NCBI RefSeq assembly: GCF_047663525.1
Contig: NC_092607.1
Span: 8,589,001 to 8,653,000, forward strand
DNA from: Anas platyrhynchos
Lineage: Eukaryota; Chordata; Aves; Anseriformes; Anatidae
Direction: 5' to 3'
Length of the DNA: 64,000 bases
A program made the position numbers and the translations under genes. Below, piece after piece: positions 1 through 22,144 of the stretch (the first letter of the stretch is position 1; each line of letters begins with the position of its first letter). Below the pieces are notes generated by a model. It was not told where the DNA came from and made no database searches. It worked only from the letters and a program-made list of their open reading frames with translations.

Positions 1-11969
<11,969 letters not shown>

Positions 11970-12360
11970 CACCAGAAGAATGGAAGAAATGGGGAAAAAA
12001 CAAAGCAAATGCCTTCAGAACAGAAGTGAATAACTGAAAGAGCAGAAGAAGGAAGGCAGAAGATTTTTTTTTTTATATAAATTAAGTCAAGAGGGTTCCA
12101 GTTATACTTTTTTTTAAAAAAAAAAAAGTTTTGATTTTCACTGTTGTGTTCATGCTACCTGAGTGGTTTTCATATGAATCTCAAAAATCCTTTCTTCCCT
12201 GGATCCATGCCCCACTCCACTCTTCCCTTTTCTTCTCCTGGGATATTTTAATTTCTTTTAGAAAAAGAAGAAAAAGGAAAACATAATTCTACCTTTCCCC
12301 AGGCGCCCTCTCCTCGTACTAAGTGATTTGTGAATAAAGAGGAAAGAATGGTCCTGAATC
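11970..12360 (+). other. RPN2: RPN2 3' UTR
   Basis: Follows the TAG at 11967-11969. Purine-rich, with a T8A12 self-complementary run at 12108-12127, and ends about 15-25 nt after AATAAA. The exact cleavage site is not visible. Confidence 0.8.
12333..12338 (+). promoter_or_regulatory. RPN2 poly(A) signal
   Basis: AATAAA 364 nt after the stop, followed by T-rich and GT-containing sequence (cttgttttggctgttt). A second AATAAA at 13398-13403 could be a distal site. Confidence 0.75.
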
Positions 12361-15300
12361 TTGTTTTGGCTGTTTCAGTCTCGGACTGGAAGTTGAGCTC
12401 ACATGAAAATGAAATGAGCTTTCTGGCTGGGCAATTTTTCTGTATTAGTCATTGTGGTGCAAAGGTTCCTCTTCTTTCATGTCTTTTCCCAGAGGTACGT
12501 GTTTATTTGGGGGTGTTTCCCACTTCTGCCCATCGTTTGTGATGCTGTCATCTGCATTTCTCTGCAAATTGCTGTTCTCTCAACTCAGGATGGCGCCAGG
12601 CTCTGTGGAGCTGCCACGGGTGCTCAGAGCTCAAAGAGGAGGGGTCTTTGGGCTCTGGCCCTTGTAGGCCTCGTGCCTGGCGTGTCTGCCCCGGCAGGTT
12701 TGGGGTGCCCTTCTGGTGGGTTTGTTTTCATGGCAGCCTCTGGAAGTGACCTCCAAATATGAGTTCGGTGCCTTTTAATTCTATGTCATTGGCTGGTGTC
12801 TTCAGGCTAAAGGCACATGCACTGCTTCTCACTCACCATCCTCCTTATAACCCTGAACTTTGTATTTAATAATTTTGTATCATCAACAAATTAATGAGCT
12901 GGGGAGGGGGAAAGATGAGTGCTTGGAGGAACAACAGATTTCTGGGGAGTTCTCCTGATGAACAACTTGCATGTGGTAAACTTAACGGTTGCTCCTGGCT
13001 CCCTCCCCTGTGTCTGTGTGTTGGCTCCTGTTTGTCCCGTGTCAGATGGGTTTCTTTAAAGACCTCTTGGCAAAGGAACTTTACAAACTGTCTTTTGGAA
13101 ATCCAAGGAAATTATATCAACCAGCAAGCATGTGGATAAAGGGTGTGGAGCTAATTCCTCCGAAGAACCTCACATGTGTGAGGCATGACTCCGATTTATA
13201 AAAGCCATCTTGCCTCTTCCCTGCTGCAGTTGTTCACACTTAGCTCACTGGTTCTGTTCTTTGTAACACCAGTTTCTACCAGTTTGTTTGTGGTGAACAC
13301 TGTACTGAACACCGTACAGGCCTGATGAACTAGTCACTTGACCTCCTCTGCACTCCTTCAAAGAACTGATCTCGTGCTGCATTCGAGCCTTCTGGGAATA
13401 AAGGGGTTGTAAGGAAGAAATAGTTAAGCTACTATTTACACTATTTTACCCTGCAATTCCTTTTCACTCTTGAGTTTTTGAGGGTTTTTTTTGGGTGTTG
13501 TTACTGCACACCTATTGGCTTTGATTTATAACTTTGTTTTATAACTAATCTGCTGATACTCACACTATGACAGATGCTCCGGTACACCCCCTGTAGCAGA
13601 TCTCTGGCATGTTCTCCAATGACAGTACAGATGCAAAAAGAAAACCATGCAGTTCTGTGATTCATTTTCTCTGAGCTCTGCTTGTTGCTGTTGTGGTTTT
13701 TTCTTTTTTGGCTATATGTTAGGAAAGGATGTTTTTTCTTCCAGTAGCCCTTTATTCTTAAGACACTTTCTGATTTGCTTTTTTTTTAAACATTTCATGC
13801 TCAGAGTTTGAGCATTTGCTTCCTCATTTTTATGCAAACCAAGCTTTCAAAGGAATCCCTCTTATTCCAGATTGGTACACTCACTCAGCTGTTTAATCAT
13901 ACAGACTTAGGTATTTCCAAAGTATTTTATGATATGTCTTTTGATTTAAAACTATTGAATGTAGTATAGTGTTTGAGTATAGCTTTCATGTCACTTGTAA
14001 TTTTTTTTGCTACCTTGTTTACTTTCTAATTTATGAATGTGTTTTTGGATAGGGGGGTTCCTTTCCTTGGAGCAATTTGTAATGTCTTCAGGTACGTTGG
14101 CTGGTGTTAGACAACAGCTTTACAAGCCCACTTTGAAGCAGTCCTGTTCAGGTTTCTTTTGTTCCAGCTGCGAAGCAGAAGGATGACGTGTCTCACCGTG
14201 ACAGTTCTCTGCCTGCGTAAGGGTAACGGATCGCCCATTAGTGGGCTGCTGCTGTCGTAGCTTTACTGATGGACCTCAGCATCCCCCTGTTGTTTCCCCC
14301 CCTGCTGGGCAGTCGATAATATTTTTGTAGTGCTACAGTTCTAAAACTTCAACAGGGAGAATGTAATCTGTCGGGATTTGGTGCAAGTATGAACTCATTT
14401 CCATGTGTGCTGGAGCCTACTGCACTAAGACATGATCACCTGAGGAAAAACGAGATGGTAAATAGTGTGAATTACCAGGGAATTGTTTGGGTGCAACGAG
14501 GGATACTTTAGGAGGCCCTCATATGTTTGTTTGCAGGTGTACTTCCAGCCTGGTCTTAAATGGTTGGCACTGGACCCAGTGCCTTTGTAAGCACAGCTCT
14601 GAGGCCCTCTGTGCTCTTGCTGCTGTCTTTGAGCAACATCTCCCATTTCCATTCTGTGCCTGGAATCAAGAAACTAACATCTCGATAGACACAGAGCCAT
14701 CTTGACCTGCTGTTGGACAGGTTTATTTAGAACAACTTTTATTCCCTGCTAACGATGGGAAAGCGTACCCCATCCTGACACTATTTACATTTCTGAAGAC
14801 ATAAATACTACATGAACGATGGGATAATTGGGGTGACAGAGAAGGAAGTAGTTATGTGAGAGATCACTGGGTTAATAACTTCTTGTAAGTGGCAGTGGGA
14901 ACATTTACAGCTGTAGCCCTAGCCGTGGTGGTGTTCAGAGCCTCTGGCTGGCACCCTAAATTAAAGCAGTGTCAGCCCCATCTGATGCACAGGGCTCTCC
15001 TTTTGCTCTTGCAGAGCAGAACTGTAGCCTCAGCATAAAACACCTCGAGGCTGAACAGTAACTGCTCGTCACCGGGCTTCTTAGAGACCAGGTTTGCTGC
15101 CAGGACTCTGTGCAGGGGCTGGGCAGTGAGAGCCCCCAGCGGTGTTTGGGTGGTGGGCTGGTGGAGTCATGCGTTACCTCGCCCTGCTCTGTGTGTGGCT
15201 GTGCCATCAGCAGCTTTTTGGAGGAGGCTGTAATCAGTTCACTAAACTGCCAAAAGGTGCCTTTTGGTGGCCTCAGATTTATTAATCAGGCCCTCAAACA

Positions 15301-16435
15301 ATGATGACTTGGCAGAAATTTTGCTGCACTTCGTGATTTGAAAGTCTTAATGAGCAGACAATATGTCTCCAGGATTACAAGTGTACTCGTTTTAGCCTTT
15401 ATATGCAAAGCAGCCTGAGGTTAAACCACAGAGGTTTGTTGTTTTTTTTTCCTGGTTCAGTACACAAACCAATGTTTAGAGAGGGGAATTAAATTGTAAT
15501 GACTGAAGTAAATTAAGTAGTGCATCAGAATTGTATTCCTTTAAACGGGTTTGAGGACTATGCTTCAGTTCCAGCTGGTCACCTCCAGGAATGTCTTCAT
15601 GGCTGTGAGTGGCTTACTGTACAGTTAGATCCGTGAGCTCTGAGTTATTCTGTACAGAAGCAGGAGGAAAAGAGAATTATGAAAAAGCTATTGGTGAGTG
15701 CGCACTTTTTTTTCTTTTTTTGAGGCTTTTCCTGGCTGACCTCATTTGTGAAAAGAACTGCACGTAACCAACTCTAAACACGGCAAGAGATGCTTAAATG
15801 CTATGCTTTCCTAGCTGAGTCCACACGTATGATTTATGTACAGTTCTGGTCTTTCTCCCCTCCTCCCCCCCCCTTTTTTATTTAATATTCTCACAGATCT
15901 CTCCACACCGCTTCATATTGTGCTGACTAGGGCTAGACAAGCTTAATTTCTGAGACAGGAGTAAGATGGAATTGCTTCATGGAGGAAAACACATTTGTAT
16001 GAATGAAGGGATTACCAAGGATGGCCTGTGTGCTGGCTCTGAATCCCCCAGGGCTGGCAAGGCTTAGAGCATATTTCAAGTTCCAGGCGACTAATTTTAG
16101 GACTGAGGGGAACAGAAAACTAAGGTTTCATTTCCTATCCAGTGCAGTGAGGGAAAACCTGAAATGTACTGGGCATCTAGAGGAACTTTTTGCGCCCTGG
16201 GGGAAGATTTTTGTCTGCATTTAGGTTAGCTTCAGCCATGGTGTCTGTCAGCTTTATGAGGATGTTTTGGTTGCTACCAGCCTGGTCCCACATATCCAAA
16301 AGGGTGTTTGAGTTCTGGATTTGCTGATAGATCTGAGAGCTGTGGTTGTGGTCGGGCAGAGTAGTTAGACCAGGGGGCATCTTGTGGAGACACATGCCTA
16401 GGTGTCTGCTCTGACTTACAGGTCTGAGTGGTACT
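12361..16435. other. Intergenic RPN2-GHRH
   Basis: I recognise no exon here. RPN2 and GHRH converge on this stretch. It holds a possible distal + strand AATAAA (13398-13403) and - strand AATAAA candidates at 15877-15882, 14738-14743 and 14722-14727 that could end a long GHRH transcript. Otherwise it is AT-rich single-copy DNA with short T runs. Confidence 0.6.
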
Positions 16436-16513
16436 AATGTCAAGTACCTAAATAAGGTACTTAAAGTACCTAAATAAGGTACTTAAAGTACCTAAATAAG
16501 GTACTTGACATTA
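16435..16513. repeat. 79-nt palindrome of three 22-nt tandem units
   Basis: The unit agtacctaaataaggtactt (22-nt period) repeats three times, and the whole block is an inverted repeat centred on 16474. By hand, 34 of 39 positions pair; the five failures are all A opposite A. Outer arms taatgtcaagtacc (16435-16448) and ggtacttgacatta (16500-16513) are perfect. It lies 183 nt past the GHRH stop on the GHRH transcript side, so it probably folds as a hairpin in the 3' UTR. Confidence 0.9.
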
Positions 16514-16695
16514 AAAAAATTGGTTGGGAGCTTTTTTTCCCTAAATTGCAGCCTACACCCTTTTCCCATGGGCAGTGGTGGGAGTTGGCTTTGCTAAGGG
16601 AAAGCCTCCAAACCACTTGGGTGCAGTGTCACAGACGCAGTTGTGCAGGGAATGGTACTCACCAGAGCACGGGGAGGTGGAAAAGGGAGAAATAT

Positions 16696-16759
16696 TTACA
16701 TGAGCTTAGCCAGGGTGTTGGGAAACCCTTCTAACTGGCTGCTGTTTACGTCCCGAGGC
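16696..16759 (-). CDS. GHRH: GHRH last coding exon (candidate)
   Basis: Acceptor ttctttcacag on the minus strand. G completes an Arg codon, then PRDVNSSQLEGFPNTLAKLM and TAA (16696-16698). Frame and acceptor fit well, but I know no homologous sequence for this tail. If the preceding donor is not used, the protein ends N-Q-R-stop instead. Confidence 0.6.
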
Positions 16760-19267
16760 CTGTGAAAGAAGAGAACAGTGATGATATAACTGGGATTGAG
16801 ATTTGTTTTTTCTGCTGCTGTTTTACTGAATTATGGGGGTGAGGAGGCAGCACAGTGATGTGCTGCTGTGTGCTCCGGGCTCAGGACAGGCTGATCCTTC
16901 TGTGCACCCTCCTTGCCCATGAAAGGGAAGGGGTGGGTTATGGGGTCAGGTAGGAGCTTTTATTTTTTTCCCCGGGTGTATCTGAAAGGTAGTACTTAAT
17001 CCAATAGCTTCACAACTAAAAGCCAGACAGCAGGAAGGACCTGGCCTTAATCCTGCGGAGAGCAGGCTCCGGACCGATTCCCACCTACCTCTGATTCTGC
17101 AGGATGGCTCCCAGGAAGTCCCTCAGCACCATCCGCTGGTGGTAGCGGCTGTCCATCAGGATGCTGTCGGACTGGCGCCTCGTCAGAAGCTCGGGCACCC
17201 CTTCTTCTGGGCTGCCTTCACTGTTCCTGTGATGCGAAGACGGGAACTGTCTTGGTTTCAGAGGTAGGTTTTAGTCCCTCAGGCTGAGCAGCAAGGAGCC
17301 TGCTGGGCCTGGGGCTGTTCTGCCTCATTTCAGGAGGAAATTGGGCAGCTGTTTGTTCCCGTGATAGGAGTGGGGTCAGAGCTGGCTTGCATCTGACTAG
17401 TTGGTCATATTTAGTGGCAATAACTGATGTGTCTAACCACAGCTGCCCAAGGTGTAGCAGAGAGGCTGTGTTCTGTGCTCAGACCAGGCGTAACAGCGTT
17501 AACAGTGGGTGTTTCCTAACGGGGAACGATCATTGCAGCTATTAATCTGCAAAGACTGTTGCTCGTTGCTAGCATGGTACAGCTCGCAGCTGATCTGACA
17601 CTGATAGCCTCCGAGGGATGGATTAATTAGGCCGTTTAATAATTGTTGTGATTAGAGGGATCTTAGAAGTGGGGATATAGGATGCCCTTTGGGGTGTGGA
17701 GCAGCAGGAGATTGCTTCTGTTGCAGCGGAAGGCAGCTGTTCCTGCTACATACATTAAAAAAAAAAAAAAAGGCAGTACCAAAGCATTGTCTCTGGGACA
17801 GCAAACCCCCGGGGCTTACCTGAGCCGCTTGCCAATGATGGTCTGTAAGAATTTGCGGGCAGAAATCTGCCCCAGGAATTTCCGGTAGTTGTCGGTGAAT
17901 ATGGCATCTGCGTGGCGCTGCATCCTAGGGGTGAAAGACAAGCACAAGGTGTGCTCACTGAGCTAGCAGAGAGTTTTCTAGGTAAGAAGTGGACGTTTCG
18001 GGTGTCAAAATACACCAGATATAACTGCTGAGATCAGGGGTGTAAAGGTACCAAAGGCTTCTTAGTATTGGACTGAGTTAGTGTTGGAGGGTGCAAAGAT
18101 TTGAGGGATTTTGGGTTCTGAGAGGGAGGCAGCCAGAAAAACAAAATATATCTGTTCACCAGTATTTGTACTGAAATGGCTAATGAGAAGTGCCTGCAGA
18201 GCAGCGGTGAGGTCAAACCTTTTCTCTGTAGGGTCTGTTAACAAACCCTCCTCGTCCTGTTCCTCTGTTGAGGGGTTATGGCCCTGCAGTGGGCCGCGGT
18301 CCTGTAGCTGGAAGTTCATGGCCTTGCCAGTAACGGGCCCTGGGCTGTACCTGCAAAAAATAAAAAGGAAAAAGGCGTATTGCAAAACACGGTCAAATGC
18401 TGCTCAGGGTTCTTGACTGCTCCTCCTCGTTCTGCTTTTTCGTTTCTCTCTCCCTTTCCATCCCTCCCTCACCACTAACACAAGCTCTGTCTGTCACTCT
18501 TCCCAGCCAGAAACTGCCCCGAAGCTGTCCCAGCAGTTAAAGGGCAGGTGGTGAAGCTGCCCCAAACGTGTTTTCCCCTCACTGAGCTCCCAGCAATGTC
18601 AAGCAAAACTCCAGTGCTTGTGGTATCATCGTGCCCTGGCTTTGGCACAAGGCATGAGGCATTTTCTGTGGGGTGTTGTGAATCCGCTTTAGAGAACCCT
18701 ATGCCCAATTTTGTACATCCATCAATTTGTAATAGTGAGGAGTAATATTAACTTCAAACAGTTGGCAATATTAATATTAAAATATTAATATGCAGCTGTT
18801 GAGTTCATGTACTGATATATCTGTGGCTCCGATTTCAATGCAGGTAGCCTGCAGGCACAGACTTTAATCAGTGATGGTGCTGGTGGTGCTGGCTGCTCTG
18901 GAGTTTGCCAGATTCCCCTTCATAGGATCCAGCAGTCAGTTCCACAACGAACTGTTTGGGCTGAAATATCCCATGTTGGGTGCCTGCCTTCTTTGGAAAC
19001 CACTCCTAAGCTAGTGGCATTCCCAAAAAAAAAATAAGCCAGGGTAAAGAAACAGGTTCACCAGAGCACACACAGTTTATCTGGCTTTTGAAAGGGCTGG
19101 CAAACTGAATTTGGCACATGCTCATTTTGCAGAAGGTCAGAGCTGAGGCAGAGAGTTCCAGCATGGATGAAGCAGTCAGTATCTTACCTGAGAGCTGGGT
19201 AGAGAGGAGAGGAGATGGAGCATGCAACTAAATGCAGGAACAGGAGCAGGGTGGCCTTATCCAGCAT
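16696..19267 (-). CDS. GHRH: Growth hormone-releasing hormone precursor
   Basis: Hypothalamic peptide hormone of the secretin/VIP family that triggers pituitary GH release. Coding exons in transcript order: 19267-19188, 18350-18219, 17924-17820, 17226-17089, 16759-16696; about 172 aa. Order of parts: signal peptide (MLDKATLLLFLHLVACSIS), acidic propeptide, processing site KRMQR, hormone starting HADAIFTDNYRKFLGQ, then a C-terminal peptide. Mammalian precursors have RMRR before the hormone, so the site is conserved. A G-K-R at hormone positions 28-30 could give an amidated 27-residue form; R-R after residue 47 would give a 47-residue form. Phases agree at every junction and the place between RPN2 and MANBAL on the opposite strand is the conserved one. 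The last exon is the least certain. Confidence 0.94.
16958..16963 (-). promoter_or_regulatory. Possible intronic poly(A) signal of GHRH
   Basis: tttatt on the + strand, AATAAA on the GHRH strand, inside the last intron. It could end transcripts that read through the 17089 donor. Confidence 0.3.
17089..17226 (-). CDS. GHRH: GHRH exon: hormone C-terminus and C-terminal peptide
   Basis: Acceptor cgcatcacag, donor AGAG|gtaggt. Starts NSEGSPEEGVPELLT, the hormone's C-terminal extension, then the R-R cleavage site, then QSDSILMDSRYHQRMVLRDF to ILQNQ. The last part aligns in place and pattern with the mammalian GHRH C-terminal peptide (RQVDSMW...LLQ). Confidence 0.93.
17820..17924 (-). CDS. GHRH: GHRH exon: hormone core
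   Basis: Acceptor tcacccctag, donor TCAG|gtaagc. Reads MQR then HADAIFTDNYRKFLGQISAR and KFLQTIIGKRL. The first residue is His, as in VIP and PACAP, where human GHRH has Tyr. The following A-D-A-I-F-T and Y-R-K-x-L-G-Q identify GHRH. Confidence 0.97.
18219..18350 (-). CDS. GHRH: GHRH exon: propeptide
   Basis: Acceptor ttttttgcag, donor AAAAG|gtttga (weak but GT). Encodes 43 residues from YSPGPVTGKAMNF to TDPTEK with an acidic run (EEQDEE). Ends so that the split Arg and the next exon form K-R-M-Q-R before the hormone. Confidence 0.85.
18768..18791. repeat. AT-only inverted repeat in GHRH intron
   Basis: Perfect 11-nt arms atattaatatt (18768-18778) and aatattaatat (18781-18791) around a 2-nt spacer. 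Confidence 0.85.
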
Positions 19268-19287
19268 CTTCCACCCTCTGGACTGAC
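19188..19287 (-). CDS. GHRH: GHRH exon: signal peptide
   Basis: ATG at 19265-19267 (minus strand), 20 nt inside the exon if the acceptor cattttag at 19288-19295 is right. Encodes MLDKATLLLFLHLVACSIS and SPLYPAL, a typical secretory signal with likely cleavage near C-S-I-S. Donor CTCAG|gtaaga. Coding part 19188-19267, 26 codons plus 2 nt. Confidence 0.85.
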
Positions 19288-21921
19288 CTAAAATGCAGAC
19301 CTGAGTCAGTGGCAGTGTCTGCCTAAAAAGCTCCTCACCAGCCCAGCATCGCTGCACAGGACCTTCACAATCTCCATCTGCAGCTGTCCCCCAGGACCTC
19401 TCCTGCCCTGCTGCGTCAAGAGGAGCCCCTTCTCCACCGATCAGAAATGCCTTTGGAGCTCTCAGGACTCTGGTGAGGGTGGGATGGATTTCACCAGCAG
19501 TGTGCGTCTGCCCAGAGACAAACACTGCCGTGTTTTGCACCCTGGGGCTGGCTGAAGGGCTGTGCATCCACCATCCCAGATGGATGAGTCAGGGCAGAGG
19601 ATCACCCGAGGTCACACACCATCGGGAGCTGAATGCAATGCTTTTGTCACTGGAAGCGAGAGATGGTAGGAGAATATTCCAGTTAACGCTCTTCCTCACT
19701 TTTGATCAAAAGCAATTGATCTTCAGCTCAGAAAAGATTCTTTAAGAAAGTAGAATGTGGATGGAAATCTTTAAAAACATCAAGTTTCCTTGTTCTGCTA
19801 TGTTATTTTACACAAGAAAAGAGCAGAAAGATGTTTGATCTCCGTAACAGAAAAACGTTCATTTTTTAAGGGGAAAAAAAAGCTTCCAAACATTTAACAA
19901 TACTTAGTTGAAAAAAATAAAATAAAAAAAAAGAAAAAAACACCCCCACATTTCCAAATGGAAAGGTTTTGGCTGGGCTTCTCATTTCCCCAGTGAACTT
20001 CCAAAGCAGTGAATTTTACTGACGGTGGTGGCAGGAGGGGGCCCATTCTGGTGGAAAACAGCAGCAGTGGGGACTGCTTCGCTGCTCGGATGTAGCTGAA
20101 TGTAGATGACTAATTAAGGGAGAATGTCTAATAATGTCTAATTAAGGACTTGTGTGGTACCCACACAAGTGGTGTGATGGTTTGATGTCCCACATGCCTG
20201 GACAGACATGGGCAAGGGGCTGCACTATGAATTCGGGTTTCTTGCCCGTGCTCAGCCAGCTCCCTCTCGCCAGCTGCTCACGCTCTGAGCCCACTTCCCA
20301 CCCGTTCCCTGGGAGCTGAGCCGACAATCCCAACCCGAGCAGAGCTGACTTCTGGCAGCTGCAGGAGGAGCTCCCCTTCCTTCCGAAACCTGGTCTCCTA
20401 CAGAGCCGCTCTTGCCTCTCGGAGAGCTGAGGAATGCCCAGAAGCAGCAAAGGAGTGACAGAGGCACACTTACAGAGCTCCTGGTCCTGCTGCTGCTTTT
20501 CCCCTCTTGCATTTGAACTTGAGAAAGCATGCCCCTTCTGTGCCTCTCTCCCCTAAACATCTCTGAGACAAATCCCAAACCAGATCTTGTTCTAGATAAA
20601 GGAGATGATCTAAAGCACATGTTGGAGGGTACCAGGAGGCCACGGCACCAACATCTGAAGAAAGTGCCAGCCAGGAGACTTATTCAGCACCAGGAGAAGC
20701 TGGTACGTTAGCTGTGAAGTGAAATGCCACTAAGTGAAAAGAAAACCTAGCCCAATGTTGGTTGATTCCCTTTTTAATTCCTAGGATACAGCCCTGATTA
20801 TCTGAGTGCTGGGTTTTCCTCCAGGAATAAAAAGGTTTTCCTCCTCCTATTTTGTCCCTTTGAAATTTTTCCTTTCTCTGCTTTTAGTTTTTGTTATTAT
20901 TTCTTTTTTTTTTTTTTTTTTTGGTTTTGCCTTTCGTCTCCTGTCTTGCTTTGTCTTCTCTTCCTTTGCTACAGCCTGCTTCTCATCCCTTCAGCTTTTG
21001 GGATATTTGTCTCCGTTTCTCCCTTGTGAAGGAGCCTAAAATGAAAGTCCTTCTCCCCTTTCCAGAAGCGCTTGCTATTTCAGAAAAGAGCCTGGAGAAT
21101 TTAAGCGTCACCCTGCGTGCAGGCAGCTTGACAGCTCTGCAAAAACCTTGTCACCTTCAAAATTCTCCAGGGGCGAGAGATGCCTTCTTTTCTATTCTGG
21201 CAGCATGTGAAAGAAAATGATTAATAATTTCCCCTTAAGATGAAGAGCTCTTACACCATTCCAGCAGATAAAGCACAGTAGCTTCATTCCAGCCTGTGCA
21301 ACGTTAACACGGCAGCGTTTGTGGAAACAACGTTGGAGAGATTGGGTGACTGCTTCTGAAACCTCACCTGAACGGTCTCAAAAATACCTCTACAGAGATG
21401 AAATGGAGCTTTTACCGTGCCGGCAGGTTTATGAAGTTCAGACTTTCATACTAGGATTTCTGCTTTTCTCGTGCCCTATTTCAATTTCAGTGGCTTACTC
21501 TGCGCCGTTGGGGCTGGCTTCGCGTTACCCGTAACACAGCTGCCTTTTCCCTCACACTTGGGGATGGTGCAAACACAGTTTTACTGCTGGGTGAGTAAAG
21601 CAGCATTCATTTTCCAGGGTAAAAGGAATTTGCATGGGTACAGCAAGTGAGGAAATCTCTGCTTCCTCTAGTAAATGCCTAAGAGTTTTACAAGGCTCAC
21701 CTCCGGCACAGCTCCATTGATCTGCACGTAGCCACAGCCCAGCTCCTGTTTCATTCTCTAACTTGGTACAAAAAAAAAATCCCGTTTGCTACAAAGGGCA
21801 CTGTATCTGGCAAAGCTAATTACTGATGCCAGCTTTGGTTGCATCTCGCTGTAGTTTAATTGCCTCCAGTTTCCAAACAGACATTATCCTGTTAAACCCA
21901 CGCGCAGAGACCCGCTCTTAC

Positions 21922-22112
21922 CGTTCCCTCAGACCACAGCTCGTCCTGGATCGGCTCCTGCTGAGATGTCCCCTGCCCCTCTTGCAGATACAACTTCTCT
22001 GGTGCTGCTTCTGAGAGCCCCGCTGGCTGCGTCCCCTCCACCAGTGCCCGGGCAGGACCCCGTGAAGCCACTGAGCAGGGACAGGCGGCTGTGCCCCCAG
22101 CTGTCCTCTAGC
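21922..22112 (-). other. GHRH: GHRH noncoding first exon (inferred)
   Basis: Runs from about 30 nt after the TATA box to a good donor, GAACG|gtaaga (exon edge 21922). Phase is irrelevant because it is untranslated. A splice to 19287 would leave an intron of about 2.6 kb. Inferred from signals only. Confidence 0.5.
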
Positions 22113-22136
22113 TGCCAGGGAGAGGTGCAGCTCCTC

Positions 22137-22144
22137 CTTTTATA
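22137..22144 (-). promoter_or_regulatory. TATA box, likely GHRH promoter
   Basis: TATAAAAG on the minus strand within aggtataaaagg, upstream of the inferred first exon and in the GHRH direction. A strong TATA element suits a tissue-restricted hormone gene. Confidence 0.6.
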
